Shown piece after piece: positions 36,091-47,800 of a stretch of DNA of 64,000 nt; the stretch's first letter is position 1, and every line of letters begins with the position of its first letter. The translations under genes and the position numbers were made by a program. The notes under the pieces are model-generated. The model made no database searches, had not been told where the DNA came from, and saw only the letters and a program-made list of their open reading frames with translations. Origin of the DNA: Eopsaltria australis (Eukaryota; Chordata; Aves; Passeriformes; Petroicidae); contig JAVTVJ010000033.1 of assembly GCA_034509425.1 (NCBI GenBank), positions 3,720,001 through 3,784,000 of the forward strand, in the 5' to 3' direction.

Positions 36091-39000
36091 AAATTCTACA
36101 GCCTGTTTGCACAACCTATACAGTTTAACTACTTTCACAGTAAAAAAAAAAGTATTCTCTCATGGTCAGATGGAATTATTTCTTCTGTTCTCTATCAGTT
36201 CTTGCCCGAGTAGTGAACACTACTGAGAAGAGCCTGTCCCCTTCTTTTTCATTTCCTCTCATCCAGTTCTAAAACACACATCTCTTTTCCGTTGTCTCAG
36301 CCTCTGTCTTAATGTGTCATTATGATGGTGATATCAATGAAGATGTAAAATCCCGAAATGATCCTTTATAAACAGCTGCCAAAAAAACTTGGAAGCACTA
36401 ACTAAAGCCCTTTCAGGTCAAAAGGTCCATACTCCACTTTTAAGCTTTCAGATCTGTACTCCACCACTTTGGCCGAAAATGATGTGGAATGATTGGCTGA
36501 AAGTCTAGTTAAACAAAATCTACCATACTGCTGATGTGGACAGAAAAATGTTACTATGTTGTAGAAGGAGATCGGGTTAGTCAGGCATGATTTGCCTTTG
36601 ATAACTGTGTTGGCTTTTTCCAAACATTTTTTCATTTGTAATAGTTTATAAGAGGACTTATTCCATTACTTTGCCAGGAACTGGAGCAAGAACAAAAATA
36701 ACAGAACAAAAACTCCAATTACTTTAAAACCATAAATTGAATGGGATAAGAATATGATTAAATTGAAGTTATTTTAGCTTAATAAATTCCATAACAATAT
36801 TCTCATTATTTTTCTTATGTTTTTATTGTATTTTTTCATCAACCAATCCATTTGCATAAATATGTGATTGTTAGCTTCAAAATCATCCATAGAGTCATGC
36901 AGACTGACCTTTTAATTGCTACTATTCATCTCAAAATAGGTTTTATTAAGACCAAAGGGTAAGTTTATAATCAACCAATGTGGAGTACTAAAGAATTTAC
37001 ACTGGCTCAATTTTGGCAATTAAATGGATTTTATTTTATTGTGTGAATTCTAAAATATAATGCATATGATTAATTTGCTTTTGTACAATTCTAAATCATT
37101 TGATTGGCTCCTGTATAACTGCTATGCTCAAGGAATCTCAGGAAAAAAAAAAAAGGATTAATCTTTAGAGAATCAATTTCTGATCAAAAGGAAGCCTGCT
37201 TTGGGACTGCTTTACTGTCCCTAAAGTAAAACTGCTCATCTAAGTAGAGGCAGCATTCAGAATCTTAGTTCTCCCTCAGAACACTAAGGCTATTAATTTC
37301 TGAATACTGCAAGCCATATAATCAATGAAAGATGAAATATTTCAGCCTAGTCATAGCAAGAATGCAATGCATGATTATAGAAGTTGCACAGGGAGAAACG
37401 AGGAAATATATATATCATATATCTTAATTACTGTTTTTATGTGAAAAAACAAGTTTTTAGTTGAAAAAAGTGATATTCTAAGTTTCTCAGCTGTCCATAA
37501 TTTTGGAAAGAATATGAAAATAATATTTACTTCACTATTAGTACAATTTCTGTAGTGTGTTTTACATCTAACAGTATACTTTCAGGATGTTAATTTGCTG
37601 TCATATAAAATTCTCTAATGAGTCAGAATTTAGAAATTTTAGTGTGTTATGCTATTAACACTTATTTGATGGGAGCTAGAGAGTGAAAAATATTTTTTTT
37701 CAAATTTTAGACACTTAGTTTTTATCTTCTTGTTAAACTCTTGCTGTGTTTTTCCAAATCAGAAAGGATCTCCCTGTACACTGTTTGGGCAAAGATGAGT
37801 ACTTAAAAAAATATTATTGAACACTTTCCTCAAAAAAGTTAACAAAATCTCTTGCAAGATCTACCTGTATTTATCTATCAGGAAAAACTGAGAGCAGAGA
37901 TGTAAGTCCTGTACCTCTATGGCCCTTAGTCCTCAGTGTTACAACTGGAGGCAAGTGCTGTCTGAGATCTCAGGATCAGAAACAGAAAATCTTCTTGGTA
38001 GCTATCTGCACTTGTTTTTCTGACAAACAAAAAAAAGAGACTTATAATTTCTTATTATTACACAGTCATGAAGGGCTGCAATCTTTGGGAAGAACACAAT
38101 CTGGAGAAGTCCAGGAAATACTTCTTGCAAAGACCTCACCTCTATTTGTTGAACACTCTAATCATTACAAAGAAACATATCTCCCACTCTCCCAAAACCA
38201 GCTTGAACCTTCTCAGAAAGAATAAATTTAATTCTGTTATCCCACATTCTCTTTGAATACTTGTACCAGTGTTCTATTGAAAAAGAGGGATAAAATATGT
38301 ATATTTACATTCACTGTTCTTCCAAGAAGACAGGAGAATTTGTGCAGAAATGTGAAGTAGAACGATGTAGCTTCTTTCATTTTTTCATTTATTGGAAAGT
38401 GAAATGAGAGCATATTTATCACTGGAATTGTGGGGAAGGAATATATTTCTTCTTGCATAGAGAGAATACACAATTAAATGCAAATGCAATGTCCAGACTG
38501 GATATATACAACAAAAGAAATCTGTAAAATTCATCCCTGTGAATGCAAGGAATATTTCTGAGGAAAAAAAAATTCTGATAGAAATCCTTCAGCCATTCCA
38601 ATTTTTTAGATACCTAGATCTAATATTACAGAAACAAAAAATTTGAAATCAAGTAATCCCCAGTAATTCTAAGCTTCAGAAAGTTTAAGTTATAAAATTA
38701 CATTAGAGAGAGGAAATTTATTTGAAAAAATTATAGGAGCAGATATAGTTTTCTGCCTAATAATATCCCATACACTTAATAATACTATCACACAGAAACG
38801 TATGCACTATGATTATTTGTCTCTACAGATAATGGTCTTCATTCCAAGCAAGGAACTTGTTTATAGATTTTTGACCTTTGAAATGTATTTCTTCTTGCCA
38901 TTTATTTTTCTTATTATAAATGGATTGCATCATAAAATTATGAAAAGGATACTTTTTCTTTCTTTACAAAGAGTATACTTAAATGACCGTAGACTAGATT

Positions 39001-39634
39001 CTAAGTATTATAAATTTCTGGATTTCAGTGATCTCTATTCTATCCAGTCAAATCTAATAATGGTTTATTAACAATAATTTTTAAATAATTCAGGAAGGTT
39101 TAATCAGAGGAGTACTCAGTACTCAAATCATCACAAAGATATAAAATGAAGATGTTATTTGGAGTCCTGATGGATTTTTAAGGTCTTCTGCTCACTTTTT
39201 CCTTTTAATATTAACCAAGACATCTTAAAAAGATATCTAGCAAGAACATGCCTAAGTTTAATTTTGGTTTAATGATATTTTAATGATATATGAGTATTGT
39301 ATGCAATCTTTAGATTCTTATTTGTTGACCATGGCAAGAGAACAGACAATCCAAGCAGATGCCATTGAACAGTGGGAATCAGTAAATGCTCAGCAAACAG
39401 TGCTTGCAGAAACAACCACATTTATCACTTCTATCTCTGATGCTTTATTGGACTCAGAATTTGCATTTCAGTGCTTTCTATCCAGGTAGTGAGATTTATT
39501 ATTCTCTACTTGGAATACTAGCTTCTTACTTGGAGGATAAGAACAGATATGCATTTTGGACTTCAAAACCGTAGCTTTTAGAACTAAAAAGTAAAATCTT
39601 TCATTAAAAATTATCAGCTTGCTCAGATCCAGAT
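36091..39634. other. AT-rich unique sequence, no gene seen
   Basis: I see no gene or transposon. A run of 12 adenines lies near 37143. Open frames are below 90 codons. Confidence 0.55.
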
Positions 39635-39860
39635 TTTGGGGGGTTTGTTGGTTTGCTTCTTTGTGGTTTCTTCTGCATTTACTTGGGTTTTGGGTTTGTT
39701 TCTTGTTTTCTGTTTGGTCTTTTTGGGTTTTTTGGGGGTTTTTTTGGGTTTGTTTTTGTTTTTTGTTTGTTTTGGTTTTTTGTTGTTGTTGTTTGGGGTT
39801 TTTTTTGGGTTTTTTTGGGGGGTTTTTTTGTTATTTTTTTGTAGGGGATAAGGGGGAAAT
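39635..39860 (+). repeat. G/T-rich tract with telomere-like G runs
   Basis: The plus strand is almost purely T and G for about 225 bp, with many runs of three to six G separated by T runs (for example TTTTGGGTTTTTTGGGGG). Local clusters at 39795-39856 contain five G runs of three or more. It explains the 123-codon open frame of F, G, W, V and L across it, which is not a protein. The TTTTGGG-type units recall telomeric repeats but are irregular and do not match vertebrate TTAGGG. Confidence 0.85.
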
Positions 39861-41053
39861 TTTTCCCATTGTTATTTGGGCTTGGGGTTCTTTTGTGTTT
39901 GTTTTCCAAACAAGCCATATTCATATAAGTGTTGCAATAGCAGCATATTCAGTGGACCGATGCATACCAACAAAGCTATTAATTTTTTGATGGATTGCAG
40001 TGTTGACTGCATGAATACTCAGTGATTTTTTTATAGGCTTTCCATACACTGTAAAAATGTATAAGATTTTTGGATAATAGATATTGCATACTGCTTTTCC
40101 TAAGGGATTTTTTTTTATTCAGCTAGCCACTATTCACTTCTACTGCTTGCTTTCATTAGAAGGCTTTTTTGATTGTTGGCTGAAAAGTCATAGTATGTGT
40201 AAACAGAAGCAAGGGATTATATATACCAAGGATTTAAAAGTGTGCTTCCCATTATCAGGCACATGGCCCTTTGATGGTGCATTTTAGCTTTAATTTTTAA
40301 ATTATTATCTGCAAACCAAGAGGTATTTGATGTCTGCCTGAATAAATATTAAAAGATATATGTAGGAAAAAAATAGTGCATTTGTAAAAGTGTATGCTTT
40401 TTTTCAGTGTGTTATCATACATGAAAGTATGTACACTTTGAACAGACCCACACCAGATAAAAGGCAGGTACCACAGCACACATTTTTGACATCCATCTAT
40501 GTTCACTAGGGATGCTAAATGCTAAAACCGAGCTGGACCACGATTCTATCACTGATAAAGATAGTACCACAGAATACAAATTCAGGGAATATACATAAAG
40601 AACTGACTTTAGCCTGTTCTCACAGACTTGTGTGAGTGCAGAAATATACTCTGACATATGATGGAAAATTTATTGTTCATAAAAAATTATGCACTCTTTC
40701 AGCATCAGTTTAAAAACAAAGACCTTATTTTTTTTTCAATGTTTTTAAAGTTCAGGAATAAACAAGTATAAAAGTCTTGTTACCAATTCAGAAGTTAATT
40801 AAACTCCAATATTATGTAGAGGTTTTGTAAAAGGCAGGTTTTATTAGTAGTTCATAAAAGCAATTTGTCATTGAGGAGAATAATAATAATAAAAAAAAGA
40901 TAACGAAAAAGACAGTAAAATAATTTGATAATATGTATAGTTTGATGGAAACAGTGGAAATGTGTATTCACAAACATGTAGTGAGTTCACTAAGGTAAAC
41001 ACTGAAATATAATAACAGGATTTAATGATTTAAGACTGTGCTGTCATTCATGT
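39861..41053. other. AT-rich unique sequence, no gene seen
   Basis: Nothing is recognised between the G/T tract and the CR1 element. Open frames are at most 80 codons. Confidence 0.5.
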
Positions 41054-41113
41054 GAGACCTGGACAGGATAGACTTGGGTGGAGAGGAACCATCTGAAGTT
41101 CAACAAAAAGTAA

Positions 41114-41192
41114 CTGCACCTGGGGAATAGTAACCCCCTGCACCTGGGGAATAGTAACCCCCTGCACCTGGGGAATAGTAACCCCCTGCACC
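41114..41192 (+). repeat. 24-bp tandem repeat, 3.3 perfect copies, inside CR1
   Basis: The unit begins CTGCACCTGGGGAATAGTAA and ends CCCC. Copies start at 41114, 41138 and 41162, followed by a partial CTGCACC at 41186. All three full units are identical. The unit corresponds to the CR1 stretch that normally occurs once (TGCACCTGGG..CAACCCC). Being a multiple of three, the expansion kept the frame and gives an eight-residue periodic peptide (GAGGYYSP) in an antisense open frame, which is a shadow. Confidence 0.95.
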
Positions 41193-41256
41193 AGAAGAAG
41201 ATGGGAGCTGATCTGCTGGAAAGAACCTAGGGGTCCTGGTAGACAAGAATCTGTTC

Positions 41257-41451
41257 ATGATCCAGCAGTCTGTCCTTGTGGCCAAGAAGGCTGATTGTAT
41301 CCTGGAGCGCATTAGGAAGAGCATTGCCAGCAGGTCAAGGGAGGTGGTTCTGCCCCTCTGCTCAGCCCTGTTGAGGCCACATCTGGAGTCCTGTGTCCAG
41401 TTCTGGGCACTTCAGTACAAGAAAGATATGGAACTACTGGAGAGGGTCTAG
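41257..41451 (+). pseudogene. Remnant of CR1 ORF2 reverse transcriptase C-terminus
   Basis: The open stretch translates to a peptide with SREVVLPLCSALLRPHLE and CVQFWALQYKKDMELLERV, which is the C-terminal region of CR1-type ORF2, after the reverse-transcriptase palm. A stop codon (TAG) interrupts it directly after ERV, where active elements read on. ORF2 is normally a protein of several hundred residues with endonuclease and reverse-transcriptase domains; under a tenth remains here. It is not a host gene. Confidence 0.85.
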
Positions 41452-41719
41452 TGAAGGGCAATGAAGGTTAGGGGACTGGGTAATCTCTTTTATGAGAGCT
41501 CTACCTGTATATGCGGAAAGATTTTGCTCTGAGGGTGATTGAGCACTGGCACAGGATGACCAGAGAGGTTGGGGACTATCCTTCTCTGAAGATACTTAAA
41601 ACCATGTCTGGACATGATTTGACGCAACCTGACCTAGGCGAACCTGCTTTAGCAGAGGGGCTGGACTAGATATTCTCATGAGGTTCCTTCCAAAACCCCA
41701 TTACATGATTCTATGATTT

Positions 41720-42779
41720 GACACACAGACTACCCAGTTTTATGACTAGTAATAGTCAGTCACACATACTAAAATATGAGCAATCACTTTTGAAGCTTTG
41801 GGGCAGAGCTTAGTCCCTGAAGTGTTGACAAAAGGTCTTTCCCTGTAGCATAACAGTATAGGACTGGCCAGATGCATTCTTTTTGGAATATCAGGATATT
41901 TTACTTCATGGAGCTTCATTGTATCAATGACACGCCATAATACTCGAGAAAATAAATGTGGTATATTAGAACATCTGCATATATACAGAACTATGGCAAA
42001 ATGTTCTCCCAGCTGCTAAAACAGACAAGCAAGCTCCTTTAAATTCAAAGCCTTACTGTGCCAGCTGATTCATGATGAAGATTGAACATAAAGGAGTCGT
42101 TAACGTTGTGCAACTGAGCTGATGAGAAATTTAATTTCATAAAGAAAAAGATATAGGTAGGACACCAAAAAAACAATGTTATATAAGAAATTATATTAAT
42201 GTTATTTTATCATAAATATATAATATACTTAAATGCTTCCTCTTCTATATTTTTAATCTCCCATGCTTTAAAAAATTAATAATAAAATATAATTTAATGA
42301 GAAACAATTTTATCTATGGTAAAAGTAGTGACAAAATGTCTTCAAAGATATTCCAAAATATTGATTCATTTAAGTGCAACAGGTGAAATAGTAATAAATA
42401 AAAAGTAATAAAAATGTTTAAGAAAATAGTATTTTTAAGATTTTTTATTCTGATCTGGTTTTCGTTTTGAAGCTCACACATCTTAAACAGTTAAAAGACC
42501 TGAATATTAAATTAAGATTTATTTTAAGATTAAACAAAACATTTCAGGTGAAGCTAAACATGATATTTGCTATTTTTTCAATTAAAAAATGGGGAGGAAA
42601 TAAGAAAAATCTCTGAGTAAAATCAGCAAAATTGTAATATTAAATTTTTAGTTTTGCTTTAAGAAAGAAGTATCTAATAGCTAATATTTGAATTCAGAAT
42701 ATTATGAGGATGTAGGAGAAGAAAATCCTTTCATAAATATGTGACTAATGATGAGGACTTTAATTTTGTCCAATAAATA
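41720..42779. other. AT-rich unique sequence, no gene seen
   Basis: This is strongly AT-rich DNA with no gene, repeat tail or simple repeat of note. Confidence 0.5.
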
Positions 42780-43045
42780 GCGAGTCTCAAGGTTGCACGG
42801 AAGATTGTTCAAGTGCAAACGTTGGCATTTGTGGTGACAGAAGTGTGCTCTGAGGTGTAGTATTCACACACCATACTTTGACCTGGACATGATGAAGGCA
42901 TCAATCACTGTGGCAGGATAATATGCAGACACCTGGCCTACAGAACGGGTGTGTGGAGTGGGGAACACCCAGGAACAGCATGTTTAGAAAACACAGTCAT
43001 TAGAGGGTAAAGCGTACTGGAGGTGTGAGCCGAATCTCTCTGGTC
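42780..43045. other. GC-richer, CpG-bearing block, unidentified
   Basis: A segment of about 260 bp is noticeably richer in G and C than its very AT-rich neighbours. It contains several CpG dinucleotides (AATAGCGAG, GCACGGAAG, AAACGTTGG, AGAACGGGT, AAAGCGTAC). No open frame spans it, and no CR1 or LTR motif known to me is present. It may be an undetected transposon insertion or a small unmethylated regulatory site. Confidence 0.25.
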
Positions 43046-44733
43046 TAGTGTAAAATGGAATGTGAGCTACACTATATTCTTGGCACACTTGTTTTGCCAT
43101 TTCTTTTGAACTAGCTAGCTGTGTTAATGATTCAGAAGTTTGATAATGAAGAAAAGATTCTTTTTTTCTCTCTGCATATGCTGTTTACGATGCAATATGA
43201 CCACAATAATTGATGGAACAGCTTCTCAAACTGTGTATTGACAAATACTCTCAATTTCAAGATAAGAATATTTTAGCATGTGAACTCTAATAACTCTATT
43301 TTTTTTTCTCTCTATTGCCTCAGTAGGAGAACTAAGAAGGGAAGGGGAAAGCAGGTGTGTTTGAAAATAAATATATCTGCAAACACAGAAATTTCCATTG
43401 AAATTACAAGACTGAGTTTTACCCAGCTGTGCAGAAGCAATAATTTGACAGAAGGAAAAATGAATTCTAATATTTCTCTATGTCTCCCTGCAAATTTAAC
43501 TCCTCTTATATACACAGTGAATAAATGTTTCTTCTTGTCTGTCTGGAAGTGTAAGGAAGACTGGACCATGAACTTTAATGCTCTACAGCCAGCATATAAA
43601 TACGTAATAAATATTTAAACTGTGAGCTTTGTAAAATTCTTAAGGGGCTCATGAACACAAAGATGACAGTGTTGGCTATTAGAAAACTTTCTTTCCTAGA
43701 TGTATTTGGTAATAGCAGTAATAATATAAAGAAGAGTGGAATAAACATAAATGAAAGTAATATCAAATAATGTTTTGCAAGCTATCAAAACATTAGTGAA
43801 GGGTCTTAGTTCAATAATTCTTGATTCACTGCTGCATTTTTCCAACAGCTTATATGTAAAAACCATGCGTATACTCCATAGAAATTAGTAGCAATTAACT
43901 ACATGATTAATGTTAAGAATCTATCTAGGTTTTTTGAATAATAGGGGACGTTTTCTGAAATAAGAACTTTTTCAATAAAATAGTGGCTGAATTAAGAAAT
44001 CTGGAGCTACATTTGACAGACAAGAAGAAAAATTTAATATGTTCAGGAGAGTTTGTTAATGATGATTCATTTTGTAAGTGATTTCAAGTTCTTGGGGTCC
44101 AAAATGTTCCATTTGTTGAAGGAGAGGACAAGGACATACTATTTAACTGTGTTTAAATTCATGGAAATAAGACCTAACATATTCCGTATAAATCATCGTA
44201 AACTGTCTGGGTGAAAATCACAGAGAGTATTTTTCAGATCATTCTGCTTCAGACTGATCATTAAGCTGACACACATTTCATTTCAAGTTTGTATTTTTAA
44301 ATACTTGCAACAGCTGTGTGCCAGAGATTTATGGATTCTAATTTTCACTGTATTGTGAATAACGAGCATTGAATATTTAATATTTTTGTATATATTTTCC
44401 ATCATACTTCATAAGGGTAAAAAAGAGAGAAACACAGACTTTTTCATTTTCAGTCTTTATTTCCATCAAGTTGTTCTCAAAAATCTGATGACTATTCAAG
44501 AAGTGATGGGTGTTTAGAAAAAAAACGTAAAACCAAATAAACATTGGAAGTCTGTTGTTGTTTTTCACTAAAAATGAAATCTAATTTTCAGTAAAATTTA
44601 TCATACTTTGAAATGCACTTATTCATCTCTAATATAATAAATATATTAAAATGAAGTAGTACGTAGGCTTACATGATGATAAATAAGATATATTTTGAAA
44701 TCATCCTAAATAGTTACTAAGATGAAAACATGG
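43046..44733. other. AT-rich unique sequence, no gene seen
   Basis: A 112-codon frame on the plus strand (43280-43618) is overlapped by an 85-codon frame on the minus strand. Neither has recognisable domains, and both fit chance. I see no repeat. Confidence 0.5.
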
Positions 44734-44860
44734 TAAAAAATCCCAAAAAAATAAATCACATAAAAAACCCAAGCAACACAACAACTGAACAAACAACAAA
44801 CAAACAAAAAAACCCCCCGAAAAAACAAAACAAACCAAACAAAAAAACCAAGGAAAAAAC
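44734..44860 (-). repeat. A/C-rich (minus-strand G/T-rich) tract
   Basis: The plus strand is nearly only A and C, with units such as CAAACAAACAAAAAAACC and a run of six C. It is the opposite-strand equivalent of the GT-rich tracts at 30, 32.4 and 39.7 kb. Confidence 0.8.
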
Positions 44861-47800
44861 TGGGATGAAGTAATGAACCAACATATAGATCTTAATATTT
44901 TTTACCTGACTGCTTCATTTCCTCAAGGATTAACATGGAGTTTTTAATTTATTGTGGACTCTGCCTGTTTCTGAAATGCTACACTACTGATTAACCTTAT
45001 ACAAAATACTACTAGGTAGAAGTAAAAGAAATAAGTGATATGCTTCAATAATTAGAAGTAAAAAGCAAGTGACAGAGAGGAAGGTCTGTTTAGAAGGTTC
45101 AGATACTCTTCAGCATTATTTCTACTCAGCATAATTTCTCCTTATTCTTTAAGTACTTAGTAGGAATTTATATCTGGGAGGGAGGAGGGAGAAGGAAAGC
45201 AAAAAAAAAAAGAAGTAAAGGACAAAAAATAAACACCCATAATTTTTAACCATTTTCTGTGTCCAGTAGTAAAGCCAGAACACTCTTTCCCTAAAGAAAA
45301 TCAGTACATAAGTAGGTAAAATGAGTGAAATAATTGAGTTTTCTAACTTTGTTTTTGATGCTTAATTGGTAGAATAACACAACCAATAAGTGCAGATATA
45401 TAAATATGGTGAGTATACACACTTCTTGGGAGCTTTAAACAAACCAGCTACATATGTGAATATTATTTCAGTCATTTCTTTCAGAATGGCATGGTGGCTT
45501 TTTTTAGAAGAGTGTTTCAGCAACACACTTGTTTATCTTATTGTTTTATTGCTTTTGAAGGCAAAGTTAAAATGGTATTCAATCACAGCTACATCACAAT
45601 TTGAAATTTTAATTTGAAGGGGTCAGAAGACTCTCATGTTGCAGTGAGGACTTCTGAAAACAGGAAAAAAAGATCTTTTATTTGCATTGAACATTTGCCC
45701 TAGTAGGAAATCAGAAGTGGAATCTTTAAAAGTAAAATATACACTGTTCTAGTGGAAAAAACTAGGCAAGAAAAATGAGCTCCTCCAATATCACGCAACG
45801 AAAAATGCTACCCAAAAAAATAGCGTTATTCTAAAAGAAACAGTTTTGACGATACATATTCAGAGATAGAAGAAGTCACATTTCAATGGCACCTGAAACA
45901 GAAATTAGGATTAAAACTATTTCCATTGAACAGTATTCAGAGAAATATTTAAAATCTCCTAGCCGGTAGCATCCAATCTAAATAAATTGCATAAAAAACT
46001 GGGCACGATAGGGAACCGAAGTCGGGGATAAGGCATGTTTCATGGACTGTCAGACAAGGCATCAAGAGCAAGATGTTGACCATGCTGGATTGAGGATGCT
46101 CAGGAAATAACTCTGTATTTATAGCAATCATCTAGACTTCTACTATAGAAGAAAGGAACACAATGCAAAGTAGATGAATTGAACCCATAGTGTGTTTTCT
46201 CCTAATTAATGAAACAAAAGAACATAAAATGACTGTCAGATGCTTTACATATCTAACATGGGATGGATCCTTTGCCATCTATGACATTATTTGTTAGAAA
46301 ATGCCATTTATAATAAAGTTGAATCACAGGACACACAAGAAAATGAATGTATGGATACTGATAGACAAACCCAATTTTGCAAGTCGTCATGTTATTTGCA
46401 GCAACAGAGAAATTAACATTTTGAATTTTCTTGGCATAGGTAAAACGACCTGTCTTGAACTGAACTTCCTTCCTTTTCACCGGCATTGTGTAGTTTCAAA
46501 AGTATTTTTATAGCAGTCCATTTCCAACTATACAAAAATCCTGACCCTAAATGACTTAATGAAGCAATCTGACGATTCTGATGACGCTTACCTCTGCAGA
46601 CACACATCAGGAAGCTTTTGTTATATTTGATCATTTCTTGAAAATAATTCAAAAATTTAAGATAGACATACCAACTGATTATCTTTTGCCGTTCTTGTCA
46701 TGATGCTGTTAGGGATCAAGTCACCAATTCAGACCTGTTATAAATGCCAGTGAACATTTCTGAGATGTTGTGACAGAGAGGTGTTAAAATCAGGAAGGCA
46801 CAGCAACAGGATTACAGTCAAAGGAAGAAATATTTTATTTCCTACATTCCATATAATTTGCTGGTCATGTTCACATCCTTATATAACAGAAGATATGGAG
46901 AGATTACTTTTCATTGTCAAAAATGTCTCTTTTTGCCACTAAGTTTTTTAGAGCTCAGTATGTTTCTAACTAAAAATTCAAAGTTAACTCCTGTCTTTGA
47001 AAAATGTTTTGAAGTATCTGCCAAAGCCTCAGAGTTTTCTCTTGAAAAACTATTTTCATAATCACTTTTTTTTTCCCAATAATTTTCATGTTTCAAAAGA
47101 ACTCAAAAACTAGAAGGAATTGGCTCTTTCATCATTACAAATAGAATTTTCCTAATTTGATATTTCTTTTCTAAACACAGTAGTGATTTTGGTCATACAG
47201 ATAAAATTCTATGACAAGGCTATTCCTTTGTTAATTTTTCCATTGCAACCTAGAATGGCAATTAATTAATGAATACTTATGTATATATAAGTATGCTCAC
47301 TGCCCAAAAGTTTTATAGCACTAAGTAAAAGTGACTGATGATTTGGTAAATCTAAAAATGTGGATAATATTTGTTTCCATTTTTATCACATTTCATGATA
47401 GTGTAAGTAAGTCTCATTCTGTTGGTTGTGTGATTTAATACTATTTCAAGATCTAATAAAAATATAATGAATTATTTTCTTTAGAAGAGGTTAATATTCT
47501 AGATTAAAATTTTTAAATGTGTCTTTCGCATGAATTTCAGTGGGATTTAAGTATGAAATGTGAATTAATACTATACATACTTCTCTGGATTTTATTCTTT
47601 ATAAAGGACTTTAACAATTCAAGGTTACAAATCTTCTCATGAAAATTCAGTGGAATTTAAGCCTTAGGCAGGTATCAGAAGAACAGTTGCTGCAACTATA
47701 ATTTAAGTTCCCAACTTTATGGAATTTGCAGTGCTGAGTAAGGCACTAAAGATGAGATTCTGTGTCTCAGACTTTGCTTTCTGTCCTATGGCAAGAATAG

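Larger units (their letters stand above)
41054..41719 (+). mobile_element. CR1 LINE fragment with internal tandem expansion
   Basis: This is about 665 bp of CR1 in sense orientation. It starts at GACCTGGACAGGATAGAC, a diverged form of the ORF2 stretch before GGTGGAGAGGAACC and GAAGTTCAACAAAAAG. It goes on through GTAGACAAGAATCTGTTCAT, GGCCAAGAAGGCTGATTGTA, GTCAAGGGAGGTGGTTCTGC, CCACATCTGGAGTCCTGTGT and GTACAAGAAAGATATGGAAC, and ends at GGTTCCTTCCAAAACCC with GATTCTATGATTT. A 24-bp segment near the start is present three times in tandem and is entered separately. The copy is 5'-truncated, and ORF2 is broken after about 64 codons in its best-kept part. It shares subtype features with the CR1 at 28.1 kb. 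Confidence 0.93.

Noticed and set aside
39619..39990. 123-codon plus-strand frame rich in F, G, W and V, looking like a membrane protein
   Set aside because: It is the translation of the G/T-rich low-complexity tract; three overlapping plus frames and one minus frame are all open there for the same reason.
41114..41192. CRISPR-like or satellite array
   Set aside because: The units are directly adjacent without spacers, only 3.3 copies exist, and the sequence is CR1-derived.
41100..41324. 74-codon minus-strand frame with repeated GAGGYYSP, resembling a structural repeat protein
   Set aside because: It is antisense to CR1 and the periodicity comes from the 24-bp tandem repeat.
43280..43618. 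112-codon plus-strand frame as a gene
   Set aside because: Composition is like random AT-rich DNA, an 85-codon frame lies opposite, and there is no family resemblance.
47195..47220. Isolated ATTCTATGAC as another CR1 end
   Set aside because: No upstream TTCCAAC or other CR1 3' sequence is present; the short motif occurs by chance in AT-rich DNA.
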